Source: an uncultured Pelagibacteraceae bacterium
GTDB taxonomy: Bacteria; Pseudomonadota; Alphaproteobacteria; Pelagibacterales; Pelagibacteraceae
Length of the DNA: 64,000 bases
NCBI GenBank assembly: GCA_902540595.1
Contig: CACBNI010000003.1
Location: 1 to 64,000 of the forward strand
Direction: 5' to 3'
Below are positions 49,353-56,324 of this stretch, one piece after another. Under the pieces are notes generated by a model, which had not been told where the DNA came from, did not search any database, and saw only the letters and a list, made by a program, of their open reading frames with translations. The translations under genes and the position numbers were made by a program. How positions within the stretch are numbered: the stretch's first letter is position 1; each line of letters starts with the position of its first letter.

Positions 49353-49408
49353 GTAAGTCGCCTAATGGGGCTTGCTAAATATAAACTTGCTTAACAAAGG
49401 AGGATATT
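49353..49408 (+). promoter_or_regulatory. Candidate ROSE-like RNA thermometer in the hsp20 leader
   Basis: Two hairpins can be drawn. The first (49353-49375) pairs GUAAG with CUUGC and CC with GG around the loop UAAU, with a bulge and a G-G mismatch inside. The second pairs CUUGCU (49386-49391) with the ribosome binding site AGGAGG (49398-49403) across UAACAA, including one U-G pair and one G-G mismatch. ROSE thermometers of small heat shock genes have just this UUGCU-AGGA pairing with a G-G pair, and a stable hairpin upstream. Drawn by hand, with no folding energy computed. Confidence 0.55.
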
Positions 49409-49855
49409 ATGACAAGTAAGGACCTATCTATATTTAACTCACTAAGACCGTTTTCAATTGGTTTTGACGACATGTTTGATCAGTTTGAAAATATGTTAGG
49501 GAACGGAAATTTGACAATGCAGTCAAATTACCCACCTTACAACATTCGAAAAACAGGTAAGGACAACTATGCAATTGAGGTTGCTTTAGCTGGCTTTAAT
49601 AAAAAAGATGTTGAGGTTGAGTTTGAGGATAATTTATTAACAATTAGAACTAAACAAGTTAATAAATCTGAGAACAGTGAAATTGATGGAGAAATCATTC
49701 ATAAAGGTATTTCTCAAAGACAATTTGCAAGATCATTCACTATTGCTGATGACGTAAAAGTAAATAGTGCTGAGCTTAAAGATGGTCTTTTAACAATAGC
49801 TTGTGAAAGAATTATTCCAGAACATAAAAAGAAAAAACTTATAGAAATTAAATAA
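49409..49855 (+). CDS. Small heat shock protein, Hsp20/IbpA family
   Basis: 148 residues. The N terminus FNSLRPFSIGFDDMFDQFE resembles IbpA-type proteins. The alpha-crystallin domain spans about residues 45-135 (YAIEVALAGFNKKDVEVEF, GISQRQFARSFTIADDVKV, LKDGLLTIACERIIPE). It holds unfolding proteins in a refoldable state. It stands alone between a heat-shock-type promoter plus structured leader and a terminator. Confidence 0.96.
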   Translation: MTSKDLSIFNSLRPFSIGFDDMFDQFENMLGNGNLTMQSNYPPYNIRKTGKDNYAIEVALAGFNKKDVEVEFEDNLLTIRTKQVNKSENSEIDGEIIHKGISQRQFARSFTIADDVKVNSAELKDGLLTIACERIIPEHKKKKLIEIK

Positions 49856-49866
49856 GTTTAACCTTG

Positions 49867-49894
49867 CTTGCGGGGATTTTATCCTCGCAAGTTT
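49867..49894. terminator. Bidirectional terminator after hsp20
   Basis: Stem CTTGCGGGGAT / ATCCTCGCAAG with loop TTT and one G-T pair in RNA, 11 bases after the hsp20 stop, followed by TTTGATT. It can also end the convergent lipoprotein gene, whose stop lies six bases away. Confidence 0.8.
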
Positions 49895-49896
49895 GA

Positions 49897-50202
49897 TTAA
49901 AAACAGCCGTTAGATACAAAACCAATAACAATATTTTCCGAGTTTATCTCAAATCTTCGTTCACAAGGTATCAAATATTTCTTTGTATTATATACAAACT
50001 CAAAATTACCTTTTGCATTTGTAAAATCCTCATCAGGTTTTCCCAATTCCATTTGAAGTTTGCTTGCAGATTTTCCAATAAACTCACTCAATTTTTCATT
50101 TTCTTTTTCTACAATTGCATCGGTCTTTTGCTTAACTGTCTGACAGCCAGCAACCGCAAAACACAAAATCACAAGAGTAAAAATAAATTTAAATTTATGC
50201 AT
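49897..50202 (-). CDS. Small lipoprotein, BamE/SmpA-like in outline
   Basis: 101 residues. The lipoprotein signal ends in AVAGCQTV. The mature part has GKSASKLQMELGKPDEDFTN and GNFEFVYNTKKYLIP, recalling the SmpA/BamE pattern of a Gly-containing helix and an LGxP turn, but too weakly to name it. Two cysteines near the C terminus (IPCERRF and SNGCF) could form a disulfide in the periplasm. The function is unknown. Confidence 0.72.
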   Translation of the reverse strand: MHKFKFIFTLVILCFAVAGCQTVKQKTDAIVEKENEKLSEFIGKSASKLQMELGKPDEDFTNAKGNFEFVYNTKKYLIPCERRFEINSENIVIGFVSNGCF

Positions 50203-50260
50203 TGATCATTCTTAAAACCGAATTATGGCATAAATATAAACTTCTAAGTTGAATGTTGTG

Positions 50261-50278
50261 AATAAACTAAGGTTTATT
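50261..50278. repeat. Inverted repeat upstream of the purine permease
   Basis: AATAAAC-TAAG-GTTTATT, a perfect 7-base palindrome with a 4-base centre, 50 bases before the permease ATG. It could be an operator or a weak hairpin. In A+T-rich DNA such a repeat is not rare. Confidence 0.4.
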
Positions 50279-50317
50279 AAAGAAATAACTAATAGAATCA
50301 AATAAGTCTCGAGTATT

Positions 50318-50323
50318 AGGAGG
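50318..50323 (+). promoter_or_regulatory. Ribosome binding site of the purine permease gene
   Basis: AGGAGG, four bases before the ATG, one of the few complete Shine-Dalgarno sequences in the window. It points to strong translation of this uptake protein. Confidence 0.65.
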
Positions 50324-50327
50324 ACAA

Positions 50328-51638
50328 ATGCTTGACAATTATTTTAATTATAAAAAACATAAAACTGATTTTAAAACTGAAGTAATAGCTGGAACTACAA
50401 CGTTTTTGACTATGGCATACATAATGTTTTTAAATCCATTTATCTTATCGGGAGAATTTGCCGGACCCGAAAAAGGTTTCTTTGATTTCGGCGCAGTTTA
50501 TACCGCAACAATATTAGCAACAGCATTAGCTTGTTTCATAATGGCTTTTTATGGAAAAACTTGGCCAATTGGACTGGCACCTGGAATGGGCATTAATGCC
50601 TTTGTTGCTTTTGGAGTTTGTGCTGGTATGGGTTATACGCCACAAGAAGCTTTGGGCGCAGTCTTAGTTGCAGGTGTATTGTTCTTAATTATATCTCTTA
50701 CTCCGATTAGAGCTTGGTTAATTAATTCAATACCAAAGAGTTTAAAATTAGGAATAGGTGCTGGAATAGGATTGTTTCTTGCAATCATTGGTCTTCAGAT
50801 AATGGAAGTCGTTGTAGATAATCCTGTAACTTTAGTTCAGCTTGGTAATTTGGGTGATCCATTGGTTCTTTTAGGATGTGCAACATTCATAGCAATTATT
50901 GTTTTAGATAAAATGAATGTAAAAGGAAATATTATTATAGGGATTTTGGCATTCAGTATAATTGCATGGGCAACTGGACTTGCAAAATTTAATGGAATTG
51001 CAAGTGCACCTCCGCCAATGACATATCTTTTTGAATTTGATTTATCCGCTGCGATGACAGCCGGAATGTCTACGGTAATATTTACATTATTGTTCATTGA
51101 TTTTTTTGATACTGCAGGAACACTTACTTCAGTTGCTAATGTAGCAGGAAAAGTTGGTAAAGATGGAAAAGTTCAGGATATTAATAAAGCAATGCTATCA
51201 GACAGTGTTGGAACAGTTGCTGGTGCAATGATGGGAACAACAACGGTAACAAGTTATGTTGAATCTGGTGCTGGTGTTAAGGCAGGTGGAAAAACTGGTA
51301 TGACTTCTCTAGTAATTGGCTTGTTATTTTTGGCATGTATATTTTTTGCACCCCTTGCAACTAGTCTGCCTAAACAAATTGATGGTGCTGCTCTACTTTT
51401 TGTATCTGTTCTTTTTATAAGAAATATTACTGACATAGAGTGGAATGATATTTCAGAGTCAGCTCCAGCAATTCTTGCAATGATAGCTATGCCATTAACT
51501 TATAGTATTAGTAATGGTATCGCATTAGCATTTGTTTCTTATGCTTTAATTAAAATATTTACTGGAAAGTTTTCGAGTACTTCTCCAGCAATATGGGTGA
51601 TTGCAATACTTAGTGTTGTAAGTTTTGCAGTGGCTTAA
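50328..51638 (+). CDS. NCS2-family purine permease (AzgA/PbuG type)
   Basis: 436 residues, about 12-14 membrane helices. It starts with TEVIAGTTTFLTMAYIMFLNP, the AzgA-like mark, then GLAPGMGINAFVAFGVC, GAGIGLFLAIIGLQ, FDTAGTLTSVANVAG and GTTTVTSYVESGAGVKAGGKTG. This group takes up hypoxanthine, guanine or adenine with protons. The convergent neighbour encodes a purine phosphoribosyltransferase, which fits purine salvage. Confidence 0.92.
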   Translation: MLDNYFNYKKHKTDFKTEVIAGTTTFLTMAYIMFLNPFILSGEFAGPEKGFFDFGAVYTATILATALACFIMAFYGKTWPIGLAPGMGINAFVAFGVCAGMGYTPQEALGAVLVAGVLFLIISLTPIRAWLINSIPKSLKLGIGAGIGLFLAIIGLQIMEVVVDNPVTLVQLGNLGDPLVLLGCATFIAIIVLDKMNVKGNIIIGILAFSIIAWATGLAKFNGIASAPPPMTYLFEFDLSAAMTAGMSTVIFTLLFIDFFDTAGTLTSVANVAGKVGKDGKVQDINKAMLSDSVGTVAGAMMGTTTVTSYVESGAGVKAGGKTGMTSLVIGLLFLACIFFAPLATSLPKQIDGAALLFVSVLFIRNITDIEWNDISESAPAILAMIAMPLTYSISNGIALAFVSYALIKIFTGKFSSTSPAIWVIAILSVVSFAVA

Positions 51639-51646
51639 CAAGCTTT

Positions 51647-51673
51647 AACAGGGCTAGAAATCTAGCCCTGTTT
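51647..51673. terminator. Bidirectional terminator between permease and phosphoribosyltransferase genes
   Basis: AACAGGGCTAGA / TCTAGCCCTGTT, a perfect 12-base inverted repeat with AA at the centre (a loop of at least four in RNA), between two convergent stop codons. A-rich and T-rich flanks are short on both sides. Confidence 0.85.
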
Positions 51674-51674
51674 A

Positions 51675-52193
51675 CTAATTTCTTTTAATAATTTCACTGA
51701 TAGTCAATTCTTCGTAATGCTCAGTTGGTTGAACTATCCAAGGATCAGACTCTAATCTAACAGGACAGAAGTCAGGTTCAAAAGTAGAAGATTTTTTTTT
51801 CCACAAACAGGCTGTTTTAACTTCTTCAATAAAATCTTTGGTTTGTGGATATTTTTTTAACCACTCGATACTCTTGTTTAAAGTCAGTCCAGTATCAGAA
51901 AGATCATCTATTAATAGTACTCTTTGAAAATCTTTATTTTCAGCTATTGAACTAATCTCTCTTGCAAACATTATTTGCCCTTGTTGATCCTCTATTCCTT
52001 TTCCTGAGTAACTTTGAATTACAATATAGGCTATAGGTAATTTTAAAATTCTTGAGAGAATATCTAGTATTGGGGCTGCACCTCTCATAATACCTACTAG
52101 AACAGTAGGTTTATATTGTTTGTGAATTTGTATTGCTAATTTCTCAACTATTTTGATATATTCTTCAAAAGAGACAATTAATTTATCAGCCAT
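51675..52193 (-). CDS. Purine phosphoribosyltransferase (Gpt/Hpt-like)
   Basis: 172 residues from ATG 52193; the track start five codons upstream is less likely. The PRPP-binding motif is VLLIDDLSDTGLTLNKSI (about residues 95-112), after VLVGIMRGAAPILDILS. The C-terminal PDFCPVRLESDPWIVQPTEHYE matches the xanthine/guanine phosphoribosyltransferase-like group with the PWIVxPxE motif. It converts a purine base and PRPP to the nucleotide. It faces the purine permease gene. Confidence 0.88.
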   Translation of the reverse strand: MADKLIVSFEEYIKIVEKLAIQIHKQYKPTVLVGIMRGAAPILDILSRILKLPIAYIVIQSYSGKGIEDQQGQIMFAREISSIAENKDFQRVLLIDDLSDTGLTLNKSIEWLKKYPQTKDFIEEVKTACLWKKKSSTFEPDFCPVRLESDPWIVQPTEHYEELTISEIIKRN

Positions 52194-52236
52194 GAAATTT
52201 ACTATCATAACTAAAATAATTTAAAAAGGACAAATC

Positions 52237-52533
52237 ATGAAAGCTTACTGGATAAGTGTTTATAAAGAAGTTGAAAATCAAGAAAATTTAAAAAAATATG
52301 CTAAAGTGGTTACTCCAATAATAAAGAGCTTTGGTGGGATACCTTTAGTAAGAGGAGGAAAACACATAACGTATGATGGAGATGATTTTCTGAGAACCGT
52401 TATCTGGGAATTTCCAAGTTATGAGAAAGCTATAGAATGCCACAATTCAAAAGAATATTTAGACGGTTGGAATATTGCAAAAAGTACAACTACTAGACAT
52501 ATGCAAATAGTAGAGGGTTTTAGTATTGAATAG
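52237..52533 (+). CDS. DUF1330 family protein
   Basis: 98 residues of ferredoxin-like fold. KAYWISVYKEVENQENLKKYAK, FGGIPLVRGGKHITYDGD and VIWEFPSYEKAIECHNSKEY match DUF1330. The function is unknown; the fold suggests a small-molecule binding or monooxygenase-like role. GGACAAATC precedes the ATG. Its end overlaps the convergent glycosylase gene by 14 bases. Confidence 0.9.
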   Translation: MKAYWISVYKEVENQENLKKYAKVVTPIIKSFGGIPLVRGGKHITYDGDDFLRTVIWEFPSYEKAIECHNSKEYLDGWNIAKSTTTRHMQIVEGFSIE

Positions 52534-53155
52534 GCTCTGGATCTATACTTCTCCATAAATACCAAGTTGCAACTGAGCAAAAAGGTGAAAATTTTTTGTT
52601 CAATAGCTTTACATAATTTTCTGGTGGTAAATATTTTTTGTTATAATTTTTTGAAATCGCTCTTAATAAACCAATATCTTGAATTGGCCAAATATTTGGT
52701 CGATTATAAGTAAATAATAAGATCATCTCTGCAGACCATCTTCCGATTTGTCTTAATTCAGATAAGTAAGTTATAGCCTCCTCGTCAGACATTTTAGGAA
52801 TAAGTTTTGGATTAAATTTTTTATTAATCACTTGTTTAGCTAAGCTTTTAATCCCTTTTACTTTTTGCCTACTTAGACCACAGCTTTTAAGTTGAGGAGT
52901 TGTTAATTTATTAACTATCTTTGCTGTAATTTTATTTTTACATTTTGTTTTAAATTTTAAAAAAACTGCATTGGCAGCAGCCACACTAATTTGTTGACCA
53001 ATAATACTCTTACATAGTGAAAAAAAAACATCCCTTCTTGAAGTTAAAACTGTTTCTGAAGGAGACTTATACTTTTTTATTAAAGCAGACATTGTTTTAT
53101 CTTTCTTAGATAAATATTTTTTTGCTGTGCCCCAGTATTTAGGTGAATTATTCAT
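52520..53155 (-). CDS. DNA-3-methyladenine glycosylase II, AlkA-like (HhH-GPD)
   Basis: 211 residues, a compact version lacking the N-terminal domain of E. coli AlkA. SLCKSIIGQQISVAAANAVF is followed by the helix-hairpin-helix LSELRQIGRWSAEMILLF and the catalytic Asp in WPIQDIGLLRAI (about residue 170). No iron-sulfur cysteine cluster is present. It removes alkylated bases from DNA. It overlaps the DMT gene by eight bases. Confidence 0.9.
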   Translation of the reverse strand: MNNSPKYWGTAKKYLSKKDKTMSALIKKYKSPSETVLTSRRDVFFSLCKSIIGQQISVAAANAVFLKFKTKCKNKITAKIVNKLTTPQLKSCGLSRQKVKGIKSLAKQVINKKFNPKLIPKMSDEEAITYLSELRQIGRWSAEMILLFTYNRPNIWPIQDIGLLRAISKNYNKKYLPPENYVKLLNKKFSPFCSVATWYLWRSIDPEPIQY

Positions 53156-54029
53156 GCCTTGAAACTGATAGTCGTTTTTTTAGAGTCATTTCCCGTCTAA
53201 ATATTATAAATGAAGATACAATTACTAATAAAGCACCCATTAATGTTTTAATTGTTGGAACTTCACTCCAAATAAAATAACCAAATATGATAGCAAAGAC
53301 TAAGGCTAAGTATTTTAATGGTGTTACTAAACTTACTTCTGAATATTTATAGGATTGAGACAACCATAAATTAGCTAATCCACCCAAAATTCCTACCATA
53401 GATAATAGAAATAGATCTAAGAGATTAGGCATAACCCATCCCTGAAATAGAGAAAAGAGACCCAATATTGCAATTGAGAAAGAAAAGAAAAAACTTATTA
53501 ACCAGACTGGTTCTGTTGAAGATAATTTTCTAATGGCTATAGCAACATATGACAATCCAAGACAGAAAATTATGGGATAAATATAATAAAAATTTAGTGA
53601 ACTAAAACCTGGCTCTGTAATTACAACTATTCCTATGAAACCAACTAAGACAGCTAACCACCTGTATAAACCTACTTTTTCGTTTAATAAAAAAATTGAA
53701 AAGATTGTTGTAAAAATTGGTGCTGCAAAAGAAATGCTTACAACGGTAGCTAATGGTAAATTTCTTAAAGCTATAAAGATTGAAACTAAGGCAATTAAAC
53801 CAGATAAACACCTCTTAAAATGAAGAAAGGGTCTTGATGTTTTATAAAAATCTAAAAATCTGTCTTTAGGAATAAGAAATAAAATTGGAATTATTCCACA
53901 AAAACCTCTGAAAAATAAAACTTGTCCAACAGGATATGCATCAGACCACTTTACTAATACGTCCATTAGCGAGAAAGCACAGACAGAAATGAACATGTAA
54001 AAAAAGCCTAATTGATTTTTCGATAGCAT
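53148..54029 (-). CDS. DMT-superfamily (EamA) transporter
   Basis: 293 residues, ten membrane helices in two EamA repeats. FRGFCGIIPILFLIP, ALRNLPLATVVSISFAAPIFTT and GGLANLWLSQSYKYSEVSLVTPLKY are typical of EamA proteins. The direction and substrate are unknown; many act as metabolite exporters. A 34-base spacer separates it from divergent msrA. Confidence 0.9.
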   Translation of the reverse strand: MLSKNQLGFFYMFISVCAFSLMDVLVKWSDAYPVGQVLFFRGFCGIIPILFLIPKDRFLDFYKTSRPFLHFKRCLSGLIALVSIFIALRNLPLATVVSISFAAPIFTTIFSIFLLNEKVGLYRWLAVLVGFIGIVVITEPGFSSLNFYYIYPIIFCLGLSYVAIAIRKLSSTEPVWLISFFFSFSIAILGLFSLFQGWVMPNLLDLFLLSMVGILGGLANLWLSQSYKYSEVSLVTPLKYLALVFAIIFGYFIWSEVPTIKTLMGALLVIVSSFIIFRREMTLKKRLSVSRHE

Positions 54030-54063
54030 GAAGGTAACTTTAGATTAAATAAGTTATTTATCA

Positions 54064-54507
54064 ATGGAAATTGCAATTTTAGGATTAGGATGTTTTTGGG
54101 GACCAGAAATTAAGTTTAGTAAACTTGATGGTATTATAAAAACTGAAGTTGGATATTGTGGAGGGAACAATGCAGAAACCAATTACAAAGAAGTATGTAC
54201 TGGAACAACAAACCATGCTGAAGTTGTAAAATTAGATTTCGATCCAAAAATAATATCTTACGAAAAAATTCTTGAATACTTTTTTGAAATACATGATCCA
54301 ACAACTCTTAATTCTCAAGGGCCAGATTTTGGAACACAATATAGAAGTGAAATTTTTTATTTAAGTGATAATCAAAAAGCAACTGCAGAAAATCTAATTA
54401 GTAAAGAAAATGAAAGACTTTCTGGAAAAGTTGTAACTAAGCTATCTCAAGTAAAAAACTATTGTCCAGCGGAAGAATACCATCAGAGATATTTAGAAAA
54501 AAGATAA
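54064..54507 (+). CDS. msrA: Peptide methionine-S-sulfoxide reductase MsrA
   Basis: 147 residues, on the short side. The catalytic motif LGCFWGPEIKFSKLDG has the nucleophilic Cys near residue 10. TEVGYCGGNNAETNYKEVCTG, FEIHDPTTLNSQGPDFGTQYRS and CPAEEYHQRYLEKR complete the fold. It repairs oxidised methionine. It starts the run msrA-sulfurtransferase-RND pump with a one-base gap to the next gene. Confidence 0.96.
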   Translation: MEIAILGLGCFWGPEIKFSKLDGIIKTEVGYCGGNNAETNYKEVCTGTTNHAEVVKLDFDPKIISYEKILEYFFEIHDPTTLNSQGPDFGTQYRSEIFYLSDNQKATAENLISKENERLSGKVVTKLSQVKNYCPAEEYHQRYLEKR

Positions 54508-54508
54508 A

Positions 54509-55321
54509 ATGTCTTTAGTGGATACAGATTGGTTAGAAAAAAATATAAATAAAGTAAAAGTTATAGATTGTTCTTGGCATATGCCAGCTGAAAATAGAAA
54601 CCCAGAGGAAGAATTTAAAAAAGAACATATTCCAAGTGCTATCTTTTTTGATTTAGATAAAAATTCTAAAAATGACACAGACCTACCACATATGCTTCCA
54701 GCCACGAATGAGTGGAATAAAATAGTTTCCAATTTAGGAATTTCAAAAGAGGATCATATAATTATTTATGATAACTCAAATGTAATGAGTTCCTGCAGAT
54801 GTTGGTATAATTTTATTTATTTTGGACATGATCCTAAACTCATAAGCGTGCTTGATGGTGGATTTAGAAAATGGAAACAAGAAAACAAAAAAACATCCAA
54901 TGAAATAATTAAATTTTCGAAAACAGAGTATATGGGGCAAGAATTAACTTCATTAGTTAAAGACAAAGTCAAAATTAATAATAACATTTCTAAAAACGAA
55001 TTTGTTGTTATTGATGCAAGAAGCAAAGAAAGATTTGAGGGTAAAGTTCCTGACCCAAGAAAAAATGTTAGAAGTGGATCTATACCAAACTCAATTTGTT
55101 TGCCTTTTATGCAAGTTATAAATGAAGATTATTCCTTCAAAAATGCAGCAGAGCTTAAAAGTTTATTTGAAAATATATTGGAGAAACCAACAGATAAACC
55201 TGTCTTTTCATGTGGGTCTGGTGTTACTGCTTGTGTTTTAGCCCTTGCATATTCTTTGGTAAACGCTAATTATCTTCCAGTCATATATGATGGATCATGG
55301 GCTGAGTATGGCAAAATCTAA
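54509..55321 (+). CDS. sseA: 3-mercaptopyruvate/thiosulfate sulfurtransferase
   Basis: 270 residues, two rhodanese domains. The first, inactive domain has IDCSWHMPAENRNPEEEF and HIPSAIFFDLDKNS. The second has VIDARSKERFEGKVPDPRKN and the active-site loop FSCGSGVTACVLALA (about residue 235). The CGSGVTA loop is the 3-mercaptopyruvate type. It transfers sulfane sulfur to an acceptor. Confidence 0.92.
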   Translation: MSLVDTDWLEKNINKVKVIDCSWHMPAENRNPEEEFKKEHIPSAIFFDLDKNSKNDTDLPHMLPATNEWNKIVSNLGISKEDHIIIYDNSNVMSSCRCWYNFIYFGHDPKLISVLDGGFRKWKQENKKTSNEIIKFSKTEYMGQELTSLVKDKVKINNNISKNEFVVIDARSKERFEGKVPDPRKNVRSGSIPNSICLPFMQVINEDYSFKNAAELKSLFENILEKPTDKPVFSCGSGVTACVLALAYSLVNANYLPVIYDGSWAEYGKI

Positions 55322-55324
55322 ATA

Positions 55325-56317
55325 ATGAAAAGATCTACAAAAATAACAAGTATAGTAATTATATTTTTTCTAATTATCGCAACAGTGATTGTTGGAAGAA
55401 CTATGATTGGAAATCATTTTAAAAAAAAATTTAGCAAAAGGCCACCACCAGGGATAATAATTACAACCGCTAAAGAAAGAATATTTGAAAATATTATAAG
55501 CACTTATGGAACTGCCGCCCCAGTTCAAACTCAGTCATTTAAAATTGAAAAGTATGAAATTCTTAAACCAATTAAATATAATCAAAAAGTTAATAAAGGT
55601 GATGTTATTGCCAATCTTAAAAATAGAAAAATTATAGCTCAATTTGACGGAATAATTGGAAAAAGAGAATTTTCAGAAGATTTGGAAGTTTCAAAATCAT
55701 CAATACTTATCAACCTTGAAGATACTAGCTCAATTTATTGTGATGTAGATATACCGGAAATATTTGTCCCATTTATTAAAGTTGGTTTACCTGTAGACAT
55801 AAAATTTTCTGGCTACAAAGACAAAATATACAAAGGAAATGTTGATTCGTTTGCAAGCAGAATAAGCGAGGAGACAAGATCTTTGGCTACAAGAATTAAA
55901 ATGGATAATCTTTCAGGAGAAATACTTCCGGGCTCATTTTTAGAAATATCAATTAAATATGATGTTAGAAAAAGTTTAAGTATTCCAGATACAAGTACAA
56001 TTGTTGAAGGTGAAAATGTATTTATTTATAAAGTTGATGAGAAAAATAAGGCATTGAAAACAAAAATTACTACTGGTGATCGATACATAGGTTTTGTGGA
56101 AGTTTTAAATGGTCTAAATAGTGGTGATAAAATTGTTGCTGAAGGTACAAAGAAAGTAAGACCCAATCTAACCATCAGACCAATAGAAAAAGGTTCCAAA
56201 AAAAAACAAGTAAATTCTAGTTGGGGTAAAAAAGATAAATCTAAAAAAGAAGAAGCAAAAAAGGGTAAGTTAGATTGGTTAAAAAAATTAAATATATTTA
56301 AAAAATCTGAGAGCTAA
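55325..56317 (+). CDS. RND efflux periplasmic adaptor (HlyD/MFP family)
   Basis: 330 residues. An N-terminal membrane anchor (SIVIIFFLIIATVIVGRTM) is followed by a barrel-sandwich domain (YNQKVNKGDVIANLKNRKI), a beta-barrel with GLPVDIKFSGYKDKIYKG, and a membrane-proximal domain (GDRYIGFVEVLNGLNSGDKIV). The alpha-hairpin seems very short or missing. The last 40 residues are a Lys-rich tail (SSWGKKDKSKKEEAKKGK). It pairs with the next gene as an efflux pump; no outer membrane channel gene is close. Confidence 0.9.
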   Translation: MKRSTKITSIVIIFFLIIATVIVGRTMIGNHFKKKFSKRPPPGIIITTAKERIFENIISTYGTAAPVQTQSFKIEKYEILKPIKYNQKVNKGDVIANLKNRKIIAQFDGIIGKREFSEDLEVSKSSILINLEDTSSIYCDVDIPEIFVPFIKVGLPVDIKFSGYKDKIYKGNVDSFASRISEETRSLATRIKMDNLSGEILPGSFLEISIKYDVRKSLSIPDTSTIVEGENVFIYKVDEKNKALKTKITTGDRYIGFVEVLNGLNSGDKIVAEGTKKVRPNLTIRPIEKGSKKKQVNSSWGKKDKSKKEEAKKGKLDWLKKLNIFKKSES

Positions 56318-56324
56318 TAATTAA

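Noticed and set aside
50203-50327. Purine riboswitch before the permease
   Set aside because: No purine aptamer consensus and no three-way junction could be drawn by eye; only a short palindrome is present.
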